This document shows, in pieces, positions 33,854 to 41,390 of a stretch of 64,000 nt of DNA. The stretch spans positions 62,001 through 126,000 of the forward strand of contig JACPBF010000004.1 of the NCBI GenBank assembly GCA_016180425.1, given 5' to 3'. The position numbers and the translations under genes are program-made. How positions within the stretch are numbered: position 1 is the stretch's first letter; each line of letters starts with the position of its first letter. The notes beneath the pieces are model-generated. The model was not told where the DNA came from and searched no databases. It worked only from the letters and a program-made list of their open reading frames with translations. This stretch comes from Elusimicrobiota bacterium. GTDB lineage: Bacteria > Elusimicrobiota > Elusimicrobia > 2-02-FULL-39-32.

Positions 33854-36598
33854 TTATTGAGCTGTTGCGAAAACTTCAACTACGATAGGGCTTTTGTCCT
33901 TTTTGAATGATTTTAATAAGGAGCTTTCCTCAGGAGCATCCTTTAGTAGAGCAAAGGCGCATGCGGCCCGAATAACATCAGAGTGGTGAGTGGATAGTAA
34001 TTCCAGAAAGTAATGGATATCAATCCGTTCTTCTTTAAGAATTTCTAGTGCCCATTTTTCAAATTGATCTTTTTCTTGTGGATCAAAAAATGGAAGAAGA
34101 GGCTGAATCAGCTCCTGTGCTCCTAAATTTTCAAAGGCTTCTAAGGCAAGAGATAATTCTTTATTTTTGGCTTTTTCTAGATGGTTCCAAATTTCTAAAG
34201 CAGTTTCTGGACGGGTTAAAAGGCTTAAGGATAAAACAGCTCTTTTTAAGGAGGAAAACCCATCTTCTTTAACTATTTCTACTAAAAATTTTCCAACAAT
34301 CCCATGGAAACGATTTTGGAGCAGCACAGCGCCTTTATGGCTGCGATATGAATTTTTTGTTTGGAGAATCGCAATTTTTTTAAGTTGTTTTTTAACATCT
34401 TCATTAAATGGGGACCATTTTTCTTTTTTATCCTCCATTTCTTTGTTTGCGATTTTAGACCGATAAGCAGCCAGTCCTTCTAAACAAGCATCTAAAATAT
34501 GAGGGTCATCGTCATCCAGCAAACGCATAAAAATTTGTTCACATTCTTTATTGGCGATTTTAGCTAAAGTTTTTGCAGAACCTCTTCGGATCTCCTTTGT
34601 GCTGCTTTCTAAACCGTCTGTTAAAGCTGGAATGGCTTTTTCTCCTATTCCATATACTAAATTATAGCGAGCGTTTTGTTCCAAATAAGGATCCCCTAAG
34701 AGCTGCACTAATTTTCCAGAACCCACAGGTTTGCCAATTTTTCCCAGAGCCCTGCAGGCTCTGCGTTTTACAATTAAATCTGAATCATTGAGCAGCCAGA
34801 GGAGCGATGGCGTAAAATCCGCTAAACGAGTTTCTCCTAAAATTTTTGCCGCCATGGCTCGCACTTTTGGCTCTTCTGATAAAATCATCATATCCAGAGT
34901 CTTATATGCAATTTCTATCCCATCTTTATCAGTTAGTCTGAGGAGAGATATGATCGTTGCTTTTTTTACCTCCTGATCCGGGTCATTCAAGAAGGGTAAG
35001 AAATTTTGGAACTCTGACTTTAAGAGGCCAGCGCTTTCAATCGCTGCTTTTCTAACAGATGGGTCCGGATCTTTTGCTAGAACTAATATGGAAGGGATAT
35101 CTGTTTTGTTTCCTAAAAGCCCAAGAGCTTCCAGAGAACTTGCCCGCACTAAAGCAGAGTTAGAACTGAGAGATTTGCGGATTTCAGGTAAAAGAGAGAT
35201 TAACTTTAATTCCGCGGCAATCAGGATAGCGCTAGAGGCTCTGGCTTTTTCCTCACTATTAATCGCAATGCGCATCGCTTCTAAACTTTCTTTGGTTTTT
35301 AAAGCATCCAGAGTTTCTAAATCGTCCCTAGAGCCTTCCATTAAGGTATCCAACAGAGTGGTTACATATAGATTTTTAATTTTTAGGGCAATAACTAAAC
35401 CGATAAAAGAAGGTATGATTAAAAGACCTGCTAATACTTGGTTATTTAGCAGGGGAATAAAGATGGTAAGAATAAGGAAAGCAAGTCCGCTAGTTATAGG
35501 ACGAATCATATTCACAGCCCAATTGCGCGCCTTAGAGCGAGTTAAAGGAGGCAAGGCATTTAAAAGTAGTCCAAAGGTAGAATCGTGAATGGCGTTTAAA
35601 AGCACCAGGTTTCCTCCATTGGCAAGGCAGGAAGGATAAAAACCAAAAGAGATTGTCATGACAAAGGTGGAAAAAATTAGAAATGCAGGATGAATAATAA
35701 TGGTTCTACTGACTCCCAAATGACGCAAGAGAACAGGAGTAAGTAAAAATTGAAAAATAATAGAGACCAGGCCAATCATGCCATTAAAAAATCCAAAAAA
35801 GGAAGTTAGTTGACCGCTTTCACTATAACGCAGCGTGGATGCCACGCTAAATTGGTAATTGATCACACTAAATACGGGTCCTAAGAACAAAAGATAAATT
35901 AATAGAGTTTTTGGCAGAGGTCTTTTAATGGTTTCATTAAGATCTTCTTTTAATTGAAATTTTTTAGAGGATCCTCTAATTTTTTTTGAGCTCATCACTG
36001 GCAGAGACGGGATAATCTTTTGATAAAGAAGAAGTCCGGCAATGATGGAGAAGAAAATCCAAACGGAAAAAAGTTCCGTATTATTAAAAAGAACAATAAA
36101 TCCTTTACAGCTAAAGCCGCCAGCAATGGAGCCTAATGTGGCGCTGGCAGAAAGCAGAGGGAAAACTCGTTTAGATTCACGGGTATCAAAGAGTTCTGAA
36201 GCAAGTGTCCATGATTGGACAAGAGTAATATTTAACAGCGCTTGCAGCAAAAGATAAAGAGTGATAATCTCCCAGGCTTTTCCACCAATGGCCAGAAACC
36301 GGCAGAGGAGCGCAATCAAGAGAAATCCTAAATAGGAGACTTTTGTTATAAGTCTTAAACTTAAACGGGAACTTAAGTAACTTAATAAAACAGCAGGAAT
36401 TAATCCAAAAAGAGAATTCCAAAGGTAGGTGTAAGGGAGAAGTTTAGGGCCTAGCTGAGGATGGAGTAGAAACAGGGAATCTCTTACAGATTTTCCTAAA
36501 GTAAACCCTACTGTAGTAAAGAAAAAATAAAGAATGAGCGGGGCTGAACGCTGCCATTCATATTTGGAAAGACCTAATATCTTCCGTTCTAAAATCAT
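33854..36598 (-). CDS. nucleotide-transporter-like MFS protein fused to HEAT repeats
   Basis: Residues 1 to about 405 form around 12 membrane helices resembling the ATP/ADP translocase-like branch of the MFS (FTTVGFTLGKSVRDSLFLLHPQLGPKLLPYTYLWNSLFG; VQSWTLASELFDTRESKRVFPLLSASATLGSIAGG). Residues about 430-914 are HEAT repeats with the recurring pattern LKDPDPSVRKAAIESAGLL, LNDPDQEVKKATIISLLRL, LNDSDLIVKRRACRALGKIG. The membrane part lacks proof of nucleotide transport; relatives outside obligate intracellular bacteria are of unknown substrate. The HEAT part probably binds another protein. The cyclic-nucleotide-binding gene follows downstream. Confidence 0.78.
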   Translation of the reverse strand: MILERKILGLSKYEWQRSAPLILYFFFTTVGFTLGKSVRDSLFLLHPQLGPKLLPYTYLWNSLFGLIPAVLLSYLSSRLSLRLITKVSYLGFLLIALLCRFLAIGGKAWEIITLYLLLQALLNITLVQSWTLASELFDTRESKRVFPLLSASATLGSIAGGFSCKGFIVLFNNTELFSVWIFFSIIAGLLLYQKIIPSLPVMSSKKIRGSSKKFQLKEDLNETIKRPLPKTLLIYLLFLGPVFSVINYQFSVASTLRYSESGQLTSFFGFFNGMIGLVSIIFQFLLTPVLLRHLGVSRTIIIHPAFLIFSTFVMTISFGFYPSCLANGGNLVLLNAIHDSTFGLLLNALPPLTRSKARNWAVNMIRPITSGLAFLILTIFIPLLNNQVLAGLLIIPSFIGLVIALKIKNLYVTTLLDTLMEGSRDDLETLDALKTKESLEAMRIAINSEEKARASSAILIAAELKLISLLPEIRKSLSSNSALVRASSLEALGLLGNKTDIPSILVLAKDPDPSVRKAAIESAGLLKSEFQNFLPFLNDPDQEVKKATIISLLRLTDKDGIEIAYKTLDMMILSEEPKVRAMAAKILGETRLADFTPSLLWLLNDSDLIVKRRACRALGKIGKPVGSGKLVQLLGDPYLEQNARYNLVYGIGEKAIPALTDGLESSTKEIRRGSAKTLAKIANKECEQIFMRLLDDDDPHILDACLEGLAAYRSKIANKEMEDKKEKWSPFNEDVKKQLKKIAILQTKNSYRSHKGAVLLQNRFHGIVGKFLVEIVKEDGFSSLKRAVLSLSLLTRPETALEIWNHLEKAKNKELSLALEAFENLGAQELIQPLLPFFDPQEKDQFEKWALEILKEERIDIHYFLELLSTHHSDVIRAACAFALLKDAPEESSLLKSFKKDKSPIVVEVFATAQ

Positions 36599-36866
36599 CT
36601 TATTTTTTTAGCTTAAATATCAGTTAGGCTGTAAAGTTTCATAATTCAGATGATATTTAAAGCTAATATTTTACGATTTTATAATATACTTTGTCATTAA
36701 AGCTAGTTTAAGCCATTAAAGACATCCCAAAAAAAAGGACAACCAGAAAAAACTTTGCTAAAATAGCTTTTAGTTTAGGTTCTAGGAGGCGTGGCCGCAC
36801 TTTTTTCTTATTCCTTTAAAGTAAGGAAAAAGCACAGACCACTTAATCTTAAAGAGATTTTTTAAT
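36599..36866. other. intergenic region before tRNA-Ser with a 5' tRNA fragment
   Basis: The first 180 bases are AT-rich without a gene. At 36785-36797 GGAGGCGTGGCCG repeats the first 13 bases of the tRNA-Ser that starts at 36867, after which the match ends. No other tRNA part is recognisable here. Confidence 0.6.
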
Positions 36867-36956
36867 GGAGGCGTGGCCGAGCGGACGATGGCGCTGGTCT
36901 TGAAAACCAGTAGTGGTGCAAGCTACTCGAAGGTTCGAATCCTTCCGCCTCCGCCA
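36867..36956 (+). tRNA. tRNA-Ser (UGA anticodon)
   Basis: GGAGGCGTGGCCGAGCGGAC begins the acceptor and D arm. The anticodon arm CTGGT-CTTGAAA-ACCAG gives TGA. The long variable arm TAGTGGTGCAAGCTACTC is typical of a class II tRNA. The T arm is AAGGTTCGAATCCTT; CGCCTCC closes the stem, followed by G and an encoded CCA. Confidence 0.97.
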
Positions 36957-37126
36957 CATTTCCGAAAGGGAGTTTTGGCGAAAGAGCGAAGAATAAGGAA
37001 GTTGACCTAAAGAAGTAGAAGAAGAAAGAAAAAAGGCTTGCCCGTCGACGAGGCGGGACTTTTGCGCGCGATAAGTTTGTAAGGTTTTTTTCATTCAAAA
37101 TTTAGGTTTTTTTCCTCCAAAACAAA
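36957..37126. other. gene-free segment between tRNA-Ser and the left inverted repeat
   Basis: About 170 bases hold no supported gene. A short hairpin CCCG/CGGG around the CGTCGACG palindrome lies near 37040-37056, followed further on by T-runs at 37084-37091 and 37106-37113. It may help end tRNA-Ser transcription, though the distance is long. Confidence 0.4.
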
Positions 37127-37311
37127 GTTCGAACCATTTTTGAAAAGACCTTGAAGGAGGATTCTTGACCATACTCGCCATGTCCTCCTTTCACGCTCCC
37201 TCCTGCCTTCGCTTCGCTCCGGCAACCAAGTCGGTCGCTTCGTCTCGCTTTGCTCGCCGTAAACCAATAAGGAAGTTATGCCTTTATAAATTTAGAATTT
37301 CGGCTCTTCGG
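37127..37311 (+). repeat. left copy of a 185-bp inverted repeat
   Basis: This segment, from GTTCGAACCATTTTTGAAAA to CGGCTCTTCGG, is repeated in reverse complement at 39062-39246 with only about four base differences by eye. It is richer in G+C than its surroundings. Open frames across both copies are near-identical, but nothing suggests translation. Confidence 0.93.
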
Positions 37312-37358
37312 TTTTTGATGATTAGAAAAACATCTCGATTCATATCTAAAAATATGAT

Positions 37359-37949
37359 CTAGAGAAAATTAAGAATACGTTTCACTTCCTTCCTTTCTTT
37401 CTTTGTTGGCATCCGTCTAACTAATGACAAGATTCCCTTAATAAGTTCAATAGCTTTTTTATGTTTTACAGTAGAAAAAACATGAATAGTTCTATTATAA
37501 TCATCTAAAATACTACCACTAGGTACGTCTGACAACCATACTCGGATTTGCCTTATAAAATTCTCACATTCTTTAAACATCTTATTAGAAAAACCTAAGC
37601 CATAGTTATATTCTCCATATCTCAAAGCCGATGGCACATAAAAAGAAACCTTATACTTACCCAATGCATCTCTATAATTTTTATCTAAGCTTATGAAAAT
37701 GTCATGTAAATCATGATTTTTTGAAAGACTCTTTAATCTTTCTTTTAATTCATTGACTGATTTAAACTTTCGATCCTTTGCCCAAAGGACTTTCATATAT
37801 TTTTCCATGCTTTGACTTATCATCCAATTGGCTTGCTTATAATATCCTAGATTTAATGTTAGTCTGGCACAAAGCCAATCGTGATATGCAATTTCCTGCA
37901 ATCTTGAAAGCCATGTGTCAAACTGATCGTGTTTTCCAAATTTAAACAT
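37359..37949 (-). CDS. HEPN-domain-like protein
   Basis: The 196-residue protein includes WLCARLTLNLGYYKQANWMISQSMEKYMKVLWAKD. It resembles the first two helices of HEPN domains, where a small protein with QQAxEKxLKAL helices often acts as an RNase toxin or a nucleotide-binding partner. A LSKNHDLHDIF segment follows, but I cannot confirm the R-x4-6-H catalytic motif. The C-terminus is very basic (RRMPTKKERKEVKRIL). No MNT nucleotidyltransferase antitoxin is adjacent. It lies inside the inverted-repeat element. Function is unknown. Confidence 0.55.
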   Translation of the reverse strand: MFKFGKHDQFDTWLSRLQEIAYHDWLCARLTLNLGYYKQANWMISQSMEKYMKVLWAKDRKFKSVNELKERLKSLSKNHDLHDIFISLDKNYRDALGKYKVSFYVPSALRYGEYNYGLGFSNKMFKECENFIRQIRVWLSDVPSGSILDDYNRTIHVFSTVKHKKAIELIKGILSLVRRMPTKKERKEVKRILNFL

Positions 37950-37988
37950 AAAGGAAAATACTGTGATTTAATGGTTTATTGAACAGCA

Positions 37989-38405
37989 TCATTTTAATTC
38001 TAATTCACCCCAATAGGTTATTATTGAAAGACCTGTATGGACATGCTCCATATAGACAAGCTTATTATTCATTTTGCACGCTTTAATGTACCCTGCACCA
38101 TCCGGTAAATAAAAATAATCATAAACCCCAGAGACATTATGATCCAGTTGTCGATTTTCCCTGCTTGTCCAGTAAAACTTTCCATCTATCCGGGTAATAA
38201 TAAGCTTGTTTTTATCCACATCCATTTTGGATAGAGTTTTTCGGACAGTATTGGATTCGTTAGAATCCGTTCTGGATTTTGGAATTCCAATAATGTAATT
38301 GGTCTTCTCATCTATACCAAGTGCTTCAAGCTTTGGAAAAATATTTTCACCCATTATAGGATTGCACAGAACCATCAAAATAATCGTAGACCATATTGTT
38401 TTCAT
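37989..38405 (-). CDS. small secreted protein of unknown function
   Basis: The 138-residue protein starts with a signal peptide (MKTIWSTIILMVLCNPIMG). The mature part is mixed alpha/beta with ITRIDGKFYWTSRENRQLDHNVSGVYDYFYLPDGAGYIKACKMNNKLVYMEHVHTGLSIITYWG. I recognise no family. It sits between the HEPN-like and ORF6N genes within the inverted-repeat element, 39 bases from the former. Confidence 0.6.
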   Translation of the reverse strand: MKTIWSTIILMVLCNPIMGENIFPKLEALGIDEKTNYIIGIPKSRTDSNESNTVRKTLSKMDVDKNKLIITRIDGKFYWTSRENRQLDHNVSGVYDYFYLPDGAGYIKACKMNNKLVYMEHVHTGLSIITYWGELELK

Positions 38406-38438
38406 TACAACCTCCTATTTAGAATTCTGGTGGTATTT

Positions 38439-38966
38439 TTAGTTTTTTCTAAAACCTATCCGCCTTCTCTTAGGTTCAGGCGGAGACATTAATTGACGAA
38501 TTGCTTCAAAAAGCGAATGAATATGCTCATCATGGTTTTCGATTCGGCGTTCCAATTCTGCCAATTTATGAGACAATTCCTTGTGAGTAGAGATCAGTTC
38601 TCGAAGACGCGTAAATGCTCTCATAATTTGAATGTTCACATGAATGGCTTTCTTACTATTTAAAACACTCGACAACATCGCTACCCCATTTTGAGTGAAA
38701 GCATAAGGAAGATACCCGCCCAAACTTCTTTTGGATGGTATCACATTTTGTGATACCAAAATTTCAGCTTCCTTTTTGGTCAATTGAAACATAAAATCTG
38801 CTGGAAAACGGTCTCTATTCCTCTTAACCTGCTGCCTCAATGCTATTGCCTTAACACCATATAAGACAGCAAGGTCTTTATCGAGTATTACTCGATGTCC
38901 TCGGATAATGAAAATTTTTCTTTCTATACTTTCGGTTGTAATAAGATGAGTCATTTTGTCCTCCAA
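38439..38966 (-). CDS. ORF6N-domain DNA-binding protein
   Basis: The 175-residue protein has a full ORF6N domain: IERKIFIIRGHRVILDKDLAVLYGVKAIALRQQVKRNRDRFPADFMFQLTKKEAEILVSQ, followed by GGYLPYAFTQNGVAMLSSVLNSKKAIHVNIQIMRAF. A coiled segment (ELSHKLAELERRIENHDEHI) and a basic tail PEPKRRRIGFRKN follow. ORF6N and KilA-N domains are common in phage antirepressors and mobile-element regulators. An alternative start is ATG 38954 (MTHLIT), four codons in. Confidence 0.9.
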   Translation of the reverse strand: MEDKMTHLITTESIERKIFIIRGHRVILDKDLAVLYGVKAIALRQQVKRNRDRFPADFMFQLTKKEAEILVSQNVIPSKRSLGGYLPYAFTQNGVAMLSSVLNSKKAIHVNIQIMRAFTRLRELISTHKELSHKLAELERRIENHDEHIHSLFEAIRQLMSPPEPKRRRIGFRKN

Positions 38967-39061
38967 ATTTTATGAGTTTCATTATACCTATTTTTGAAAA
39001 CACGAGAATAAAAACAACCTGACTTTTTTGTATAATTTCTTTGTTGTTTTAAAAGAAGTTT

Positions 39062-39246
39062 CCGAAGAGCCGAAATTCTAAATTTATAAAGGCATAACTT
39101 CCTTATTGGTTTACGGCGAGCAAAGCGAGACGAAGTGACCGACTTGGTTGCCGGAGCGGAGCGAAGGCAGGAGGGAGCGTGAAAGGAGGGCATGGCGAGT
39201 ATGGTCAAGAATCCTCCTTCAAGGTCTTTTCAAAAATGGTTCGAAC
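39062..39246 (-). repeat. right copy of the 185-bp inverted repeat
   Basis: This is the reverse complement of 37127-37311 with a few substitutions, for example GTCACTT in place of GTCGCTT and CCCTCC in place of TCCTCC. The outer end GGTTCGAAC resembles the TTCGAA of a tRNA T loop, and tRNA-Ser has GGTTCGAA, but the match is too short to call an attachment site. Confidence 0.93.
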
Positions 39247-39336
39247 GTTGTTAGCGACAGACCGCCAACTTTCATGGTCAGGCGAACCATGGCAGATGTA
39301 ATTGGTCAGGGTTCTTATGAGTCGAAATGAGAAAAC

Positions 39337-39838
39337 ATGAATAAAGAAATAAATATGGCTAAAATTGCAATTTTTCGGAAACGAGAAATTAGAAAGACCA
39401 TCTATAGCAATGAATGGTGGTTTGTGGTTAACGACATCGTTTTTACGCTAACTGATTCACCCAATATTCAGGACTATATCAAGAAGATGCGTAAGCGGGA
39501 CAATGAGCTTGGCAAAGGGTGGGGACAAATTGTCATCCCCCTTTCTGTCAAGACTTCTGGAAGAGATCAAAAGCTTAATTATGCCAATACAGAAGGTATT
39601 TTTCGTATTATCCAGTCAATTCCATCCCCCAATGCAGCCGTTTAAACGCTGGCTGGCTCGGGTCGGTTATGAGCGGATTCAGGAGATAGAGAACCTAGAG
39701 CTAGCGACAAAGAGAGCCATGGCGTTATACAAGGCGAAGGGATATAGTGACGAATGGATTGAGAAGCGGATGCGCGATAATAGTATATTACTTAAAAAAT
39801 CCAGAGAAAAAGTTTTTGTGAAATATATTCAGGAATGA
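39337..39838 (+). pseudogene. frameshifted BRO-N/DinD-type phage antirepressor
   Basis: The first frame (39337-39645) encodes MAKIAIFRKREIRKTIYSNE-WWFVVNDIVFTLTDS and LNYANTEGIFRIIQSIPSPNA, the BRO-N pattern, then stops. The next part of the family sequence, PFKRWLARVGYERIQEIENL and later YSDEWIEKRMRD, continues in another frame to 39838. One extra base near 39642 explains the break. The C-terminus also leaves the family pattern after EKRMR, so the gene is shortened as well. A single-base assembly error could account for the shift but not for the altered end. Confidence 0.8.
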
Positions 39839-40362
39839 GCTTTATTGAAACAAACTAAGGGTACTCAATAGATGCGCCGTTGCCGTTTTTGATTATCCCC
39901 TTAGATGCAGATTTTTAAAAGGTATAAGATAAATGTCATTCAAAGTAAGATTTAATATAATATGATCTTCGAAAAAATATTGATAATTGAGGTGGCGATT
40001 CATTCGCAATAAAGAATTATGAACGAAAATGTAATTGAGAAGATATTGGAAAAAGTAGGCAGTAGTAAGAAAAAAACGGCATATAGAAAACCAACTGCAA
40101 AAAAATCAGAATCAACCATTTTATTAGGAGCACTGCTCTAATAAAAATATTTAGCAATCGTTAATTTATTAATATAGTTGATAAATCAATTCAAATTTAT
40201 AATATTGTCTTTAAAATATATTAGGAATATAGAGAAAAATATTCTACTATAACATACTGTTACATCCTGCTCTAGACAGGAAAAAATGTCTTAACAATTT
40301 TTTACTCTCTCATGACTCATGACCCACAACTCATGACTGGCATGAGCTTAAGGAGAATCATT
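39839..40362. other. gene-poor AT-rich region upstream of mdh
   Basis: Apart from a doubtful 40-codon frame (40019-40141), I see no gene. Just before mdh, 40308-40345 has three close copies of CTCATGAC and a fourth ATGAC-like unit, which supply several in-frame ATGs upstream of the true start. Confidence 0.5.
40019..40141 (+). CDS. possible small lysine-rich protein
   Basis: ATG 40019 opens a 40-residue frame starting MNENVIEKILEKVGSSKKKT and ending STILLGALL. GAGGTGG lies about 25 bases upstream, too far for a good Shine-Dalgarno. It has no recognised family and lies in decayed flanking DNA, so it may be chance. Confidence 0.25.
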   Translation: MNENVIEKILEKVGSSKKKTAYRKPTAKKSESTILLGALL

Positions 40363-41313
40363 ATGGCAAGGAAAAAAATTAGTGTGATTGGAGCTGGCAA
40401 TGTGGGAGCAACTTTGGCGCAAAGGTTAGCGGAAAAAGAGTTGGGCAATGTGGTTATTCTGGATATCCCTATTACAGAAGGCATGCCGGCTGGAAAAGGA
40501 TTAGATATTTTACAATCTGGTCCTATTTATGGATATGATACTTTTGTAAAGGGAACTATTGATTATAGTGATACTGCTAATTCTGACGTGGTAGTAATTA
40601 CTGCGGGAATCCCAAGAAAGCCAGGCATGAGCCGCGATGATCTTTTAAATACCAATGCAGCCATTGTTAAAGCGGTTACAGAACAGGTAGCGCGCACTTC
40701 TCCTAATGCGATTTTAATTGTAGTGTCCAATCCTTTAGATGCCATGTGTTATGTAGCTTTAAAAGTTTCTGGATTTCCTAAACATCGGGTGATTGGCATG
40801 GCTGGGGTATTAGATTCTGCGCGCATGGCTACTTTTATTGCAGAAGCTGCTCAGGTTTCTGTAGAAGATGTGCAAACCATGGTTTTGGGCGGGCATGGAG
40901 ATACCATGGTGCCAATCCTACGTTATTGCACCATTGCCGGAGTTCCTATAGGCGAGATATTGAAAAAAGAGCAGCTGGATGCAATTGTCAAAAGAACTGC
41001 GGAAGGCGGAGCTGAGATAGTTAAACTTTTAAAAACAGGGTCCGCATTTTATGCTCCTTCAGCATCGGTTGCAGCCATGGTTGAAGCGATCTTAAAAGAT
41101 AAAAAAAGAATTCTTCCTTGCGCAGTTTTCCTGCAAGGAGAATATGGGATTAAAGATCTTTTTGTTGGAGTTCCTGTCAAATTAGGAGAACGGGGGATAG
41201 AACAGATCCTACAGCTTAACCTTACTGTTGAAGAGAGAATTGCTCTGCAAAAATCAGCTGATTCCGTGAAAGAACTTACAGAAATCTTGCGCCGGCAGCA
41301 GGTAGTTTCTTAA
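40363..41313 (+). CDS. mdh: malate dehydrogenase (LDH-like type)
   Basis: This NAD-dependent enzyme interconverts malate and oxaloacetate. Motifs are the Rossmann [29 protein letters not shown] (substrate arginines, typical of MDH rather than LDH), [22 protein letters not shown], and GGHGDTMVP with the catalytic histidine. An upstream ATG at 40312 would add 17 residues from a repeat region. ATG 40363 has AGGAG seven bases before it and starts [12 protein letters not shown], so I use it (316 aa). The adjacent fumarase/aspartase-family gene suggests a TCA-type step pair. Confidence 0.95.
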   Translation: MARKKISVIGAGNVGATLAQRLAEKELGNVVILDIPITEGMPAGKGLDILQSGPIYGYDTFVKGTIDYSDTANSDVVVITAGIPRKPGMSRDDLLNTNAAIVKAVTEQVARTSPNAILIVVSNPLDAMCYVALKVSGFPKHRVIGMAGVLDSARMATFIAEAAQVSVEDVQTMVLGGHGDTMVPILRYCTIAGVPIGEILKKEQLDAIVKRTAEGGAEIVKLLKTGSAFYAPSASVAAMVEAILKDKKRILPCAVFLQGEYGIKDLFVGVPVKLGERGIEQILQLNLTVEERIALQKSADSVKELTEILRRQQVVS

Positions 41314-41390
41314 CTCAAATAGTTTGTTTGCGTATGAGTTTGGCAACTGCAAAATATTCTTGTGAAATTGATTAGGGAGTTTATAGAAAA

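Larger units (their letters stand above)
37127..39246. mobile_element. inverted-repeat-bounded accessory element
   Basis: Two 185-bp inverted repeats enclose three minus-strand genes (HEPN-like, secreted protein, ORF6N-domain). The element begins 170 bases after tRNA-Ser and is followed by a decayed BRO-type antirepressor. Bases just outside each end (CCAAAACAAA on the left, GTTGTTAGCG on the right) show no target-site duplication. There is no transposase or integrase, so this is either a non-autonomous or a decayed element. Confidence 0.6.

Noticed and set aside
36849-37098. Open frames over tRNA-Ser and its flank on the minus strand
   Set aside because: They read the antisense of the tRNA; similar spurious proteins arise from many tRNA genes.
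36960-37130. Possible tmRNA beside tRNA-Ser
   Set aside because: No tmRNA acceptor arm, tag frame or GGTTCGAATCC-type T arm other than that of tRNA-Ser is present.
37165-37362. Open frame MTILAMSSFHAPSCLR, and its near-copy within 38951-39208
   Set aside because: Both lie in the inverted repeat; identical frames in the two copies reflect the DNA repeat and no ribosome-binding site is seen.
36867-39250. tRNA-Ser as an integrase attachment site
   Set aside because: No second copy of the tRNA 3' end is found downstream; the GGTTCGAA match at 39238 is only eight bases and no integrase exists nearby.
39636-39660. Programmed frameshift in the BRO gene
   Set aside because: There is no slippery heptamer with a pseudoknot or internal Shine-Dalgarno, and the C-terminus is also degraded, so a pseudogene is more likely.
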